64,000 nt of DNA from Microbacterium sp. zg-Y818 (GTDB taxonomy: Bacteria > Actinomycetota > Actinomycetes > Actinomycetales > Microbacteriaceae): NCBI RefSeq assembly GCF_030246905.1, contig NZ_CP126741.1, forward strand, positions 2,480,001 to 2,544,000, in the 5' to 3' direction. Below are positions 62,521 through 64,000 of the stretch, piece by piece. The translations under genes and the position numbers were made by a program. Position 1 is the stretch's first letter. Each line of letters opens with the position of its first letter. The notes beneath the pieces are model-generated. The model searched no databases and was not told where the DNA came from. It saw nothing but the letters and a program-made list of their open reading frames with translations.

Positions 62521-64000
62521 TCAGGCGACGGCCCGGCTGCGGCGCGCGCGGATGGCGATGCCGGCCGCCAGCAGGAGCAGTCCGGCGCCGGTACCCCAGA
62601 ACACGACGGTTCCGGTGCCGCCGGTGAGCGGCAGCTCGAACCCCGCGTTGTGCGGTGCGTTGCGCACCGCAGCCTGGTAGGTGAACGGACCGGTCACGGC
62701 GCCCGCGTCGACGAGCTCGACCTCGATCGGGTCGGCGAGCAGCCCATAGCCCTCTGGCGCCACGACCTCGACGAGATAGTAAATGCGGTACTCCGGGTCG
62801 GTGTCGGCGATGCGGGCACCGTCGACGAAGTTGCTCAGGCGCAGGCCCCCGATCGCGGCTTCACCGCGTGCGTCGGTCGTGACGACCTTTGTGCCGGCCG
62901 GCTGGCCGGGGATGTCGACCGCCTGGGTGAGGTCGCCCGCGCGGGCGGCGGCCTCGTCGAGGAACACGGCGAACTGGGCCCCGGCGAGGGCGGTGGTGCC
63001 GTCCATCGCCGTCTTGGCGATGCGGATGCTGCCCAGGCGCGTCTCGACCTCGTTGGACGGGATGCCGCTCGGGTTGTGGTCGACCTGGTACTGGTTGGGG
63101 AACAGCACGGCGTCGTTAGGGATCACGCCGTCGCCGATCGCGGTGGAGAGGGTCGTGATGCTGATCCGCACCTGCGCGGCGGGGTTGGCCTTCTTCGCCT
63201 CCTCGATCTTGGCGAGACCGGTCGCGGTCAGCTCGATGGTGACGCGGGTGTGCTCGTCGACCGTGGCCGCGGAGCCGATGAGGGTGGTCTGCCGGGTCGC
63301 GGTGACGGTGTAGTCGGCGGCGATCAGGTCGAGGGCGGGGGCGGTGAGCCCGTCGATGGTCACGGCCGTCTCCGCGGCGACGAACTCGAGACGCGGGTCG
63401 AGGTCGTCGACGACGAGCCAGCGGTCGGTCTGGCCGCCCTCGGGGATGCTGGCGTCGATCGTCCAGACGACGGCATTGTTGTTGCCGTTGTCGGGCGCGG
63501 TCGTGCCGATCGTGTCGGAGTCCTCCACGCGCTTGACGATCGCGTCGTTGTTGTTCTTGGGATAGACGTGCACGTCGTACAGCCAGGCGTCGAGGTCGGC
63601 CGGGTGTGTGATCGGCACGGTCACGACGAACGGTGCACCGGGGGTGAGACCCGAGGCGAGCTGCGCCGCCGTCAGGTGCTCCTGCACGTAGTAGGCCCCG
63701 AGGTCGAGGTCGTCGAAGACGACGACGCCGTCGGACGCGGTGATACCGTCGGCATCCGGTGTCGCGCCGGCCACGGCGGCAGCCGCGTCGGCCACCGTCA
63801 TCGCCGCGGCGGCGCTCCACCCCGCGTCCGTGCCGAGGTCGATGCCGGGCACGCGGGCGGCGGTGAAGCGGATGTCGGCCAGCGCGTCCCATCCGGCGGT
63901 GTCGGCTGCGGGCAGCTCGAGACCGTCGCCCGCGTCACCACGCAGCAGCGGCTGCTCGTACTTGTGGACCGTGATGCTGCCCGTCTGAGCCGGGTCGATC
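62521..64000 (-). CDS. LPxTG-anchored pilus shaft protein (SpaH/EbpB type), 5' end outside window
   Basis: The frame is open to the window's right edge, so the start and signal peptide are missing; 493 codons are visible including the stop. The visible part begins IDPAQTGSITVHKYEQP, the normal first strand of the mature shaft pilin. The pilin motif WLYDVHVYPKN contains the lysine used for polymerisation (codon near 63556). The E-box appears as YYLVEVVAPEGY. The cell-wall sorting signal is LPLTG (62634-62620), then a hydrophobic segment and a basic end RARRSRAVA. The sortase gene follows after 45 bases. Pili of this type mediate adhesion. Confidence 0.93.
   Translation of the reverse strand, partial: IDPAQTGSITVHKYEQPLLRGDAGDGLELPAADTAGWDALADIRFTAARVPGIDLGTDAGWSAAAAMTVADAAAAVAGATPDADGITASDGVVVFDDLDLGAYYVQEHLTAAQLASGLTPGAPFVVTVPITHPADLDAWLYDVHVYPKNNNDAIVKRVEDSDTIGTTAPDNGNNNAVVWTIDASIPEGGQTDRWLVVDDLDPRLEFVAAETAVTIDGLTAPALDLIAADYTVTATRQTTLIGSAATVDEHTRVTIELTATGLAKIEEAKKANPAAQVRISITTLSTAIGDGVIPNDAVLFPNQYQVDHNPSGIPSNEVETRLGSIRIAKTAMDGTTALAGAQFAVFLDEAAARAGDLTQAVDIPGQPAGTKVVTTDARGEAAIGGLRLSNFVDGARIADTDPEYRIYYLVEVVAPEGYGLLADPIEVELVDAGAVTGPFTYQAAVRNAPHNAGFELPLTGGTGTVVFWGTGAGLLLLAAGIAIRARRSRAVA

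Overview
The window is high-GC, densely coded actinobacterial DNA. Protein similarities, an ADP/ATP-dependent NAD(P)HX dehydratase, a DUF7882 protein, a DUF222 remnant, the arrangement tRNA-Trp-secE-nusG-rplK-rplA and many probable leaderless promoters point to the family Microbacteriaceae, most likely Microbacterium or a close relative. This placement is inference. I saw no phage, insertion sequence, CRISPR array or replication origin.

Layout. 1-3.7 kb: a truncated membrane gene, a YqaJ-type nuclease, and a 14-TM drug exporter followed by its MarR repressor, with three repressor-like palindromes and a 20-bp tandem repeat upstream. 3.8-13.1 kb: a seven-gene leftward sugar or cyclitol operon (Gfo/Idh dehydrogenase, ABC ATPase, two permeases, binding lipoprotein, two TIM-barrel isomerases), divergent from a ROK repressor that lacks the family's zinc-binding cysteines. 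13.3-18.3 kb: quinone oxidoreductase, a TetR/RibD-like pair, a DUF222 remnant, the LysG/LysE amino-acid export pair and acylphosphatase. 18.5-21.6 kb: rplA, rplK, nusG, secE and tRNA-Trp. 21.7-30.7 kb: a PPOX protein, GABA-shunt genes gabD and gabT, then a RamB-type regulator divergent from malate synthase and isocitrate lyase (glyoxylate bypass), and a YciI protein.

30.7-40.3 kb: nine leftward genes with overlaps or short gaps: an ABC-2 exporter, pnuC and nadR (NAD salvage), then a MoxR AAA+ ATPase, an unknown protein, a zinc-metallopeptidase/VWA fusion, a helical unknown protein and a PaaK/CapK-like adenylate-forming enzyme. The last five are the best candidate for an undescribed system. 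40.4-46.9 kb: aspC, murB with two hot-dog dehydratases, a TSUP exporter, a DUF2510 protein, an aldo/keto reductase and two small proteins. 47-51.4 kb: a surface-glycan-like group (acyltransferase 3, MerR regulator, flippase, beta-helix protein). 51.4-61.6 kb: NADHX dehydratase, phosphatase, DUF1269 protein, zinc alcohol dehydrogenase, tRNA-Met, tRNA-Thr, M23 peptidase, inositol monophosphatase, a membrane protein, an epimerase and a LuxR regulator. 61.6-64 kb: a class C sortase and its pilin, which runs off the right edge.

Regulation is unusually legible. Several start codons sit exactly six bases after a TAnnnT element, as expected for leaderless transcripts. MarR, TetR, RamB and MerR genes each have a palindrome set in the right place next to their probable target.
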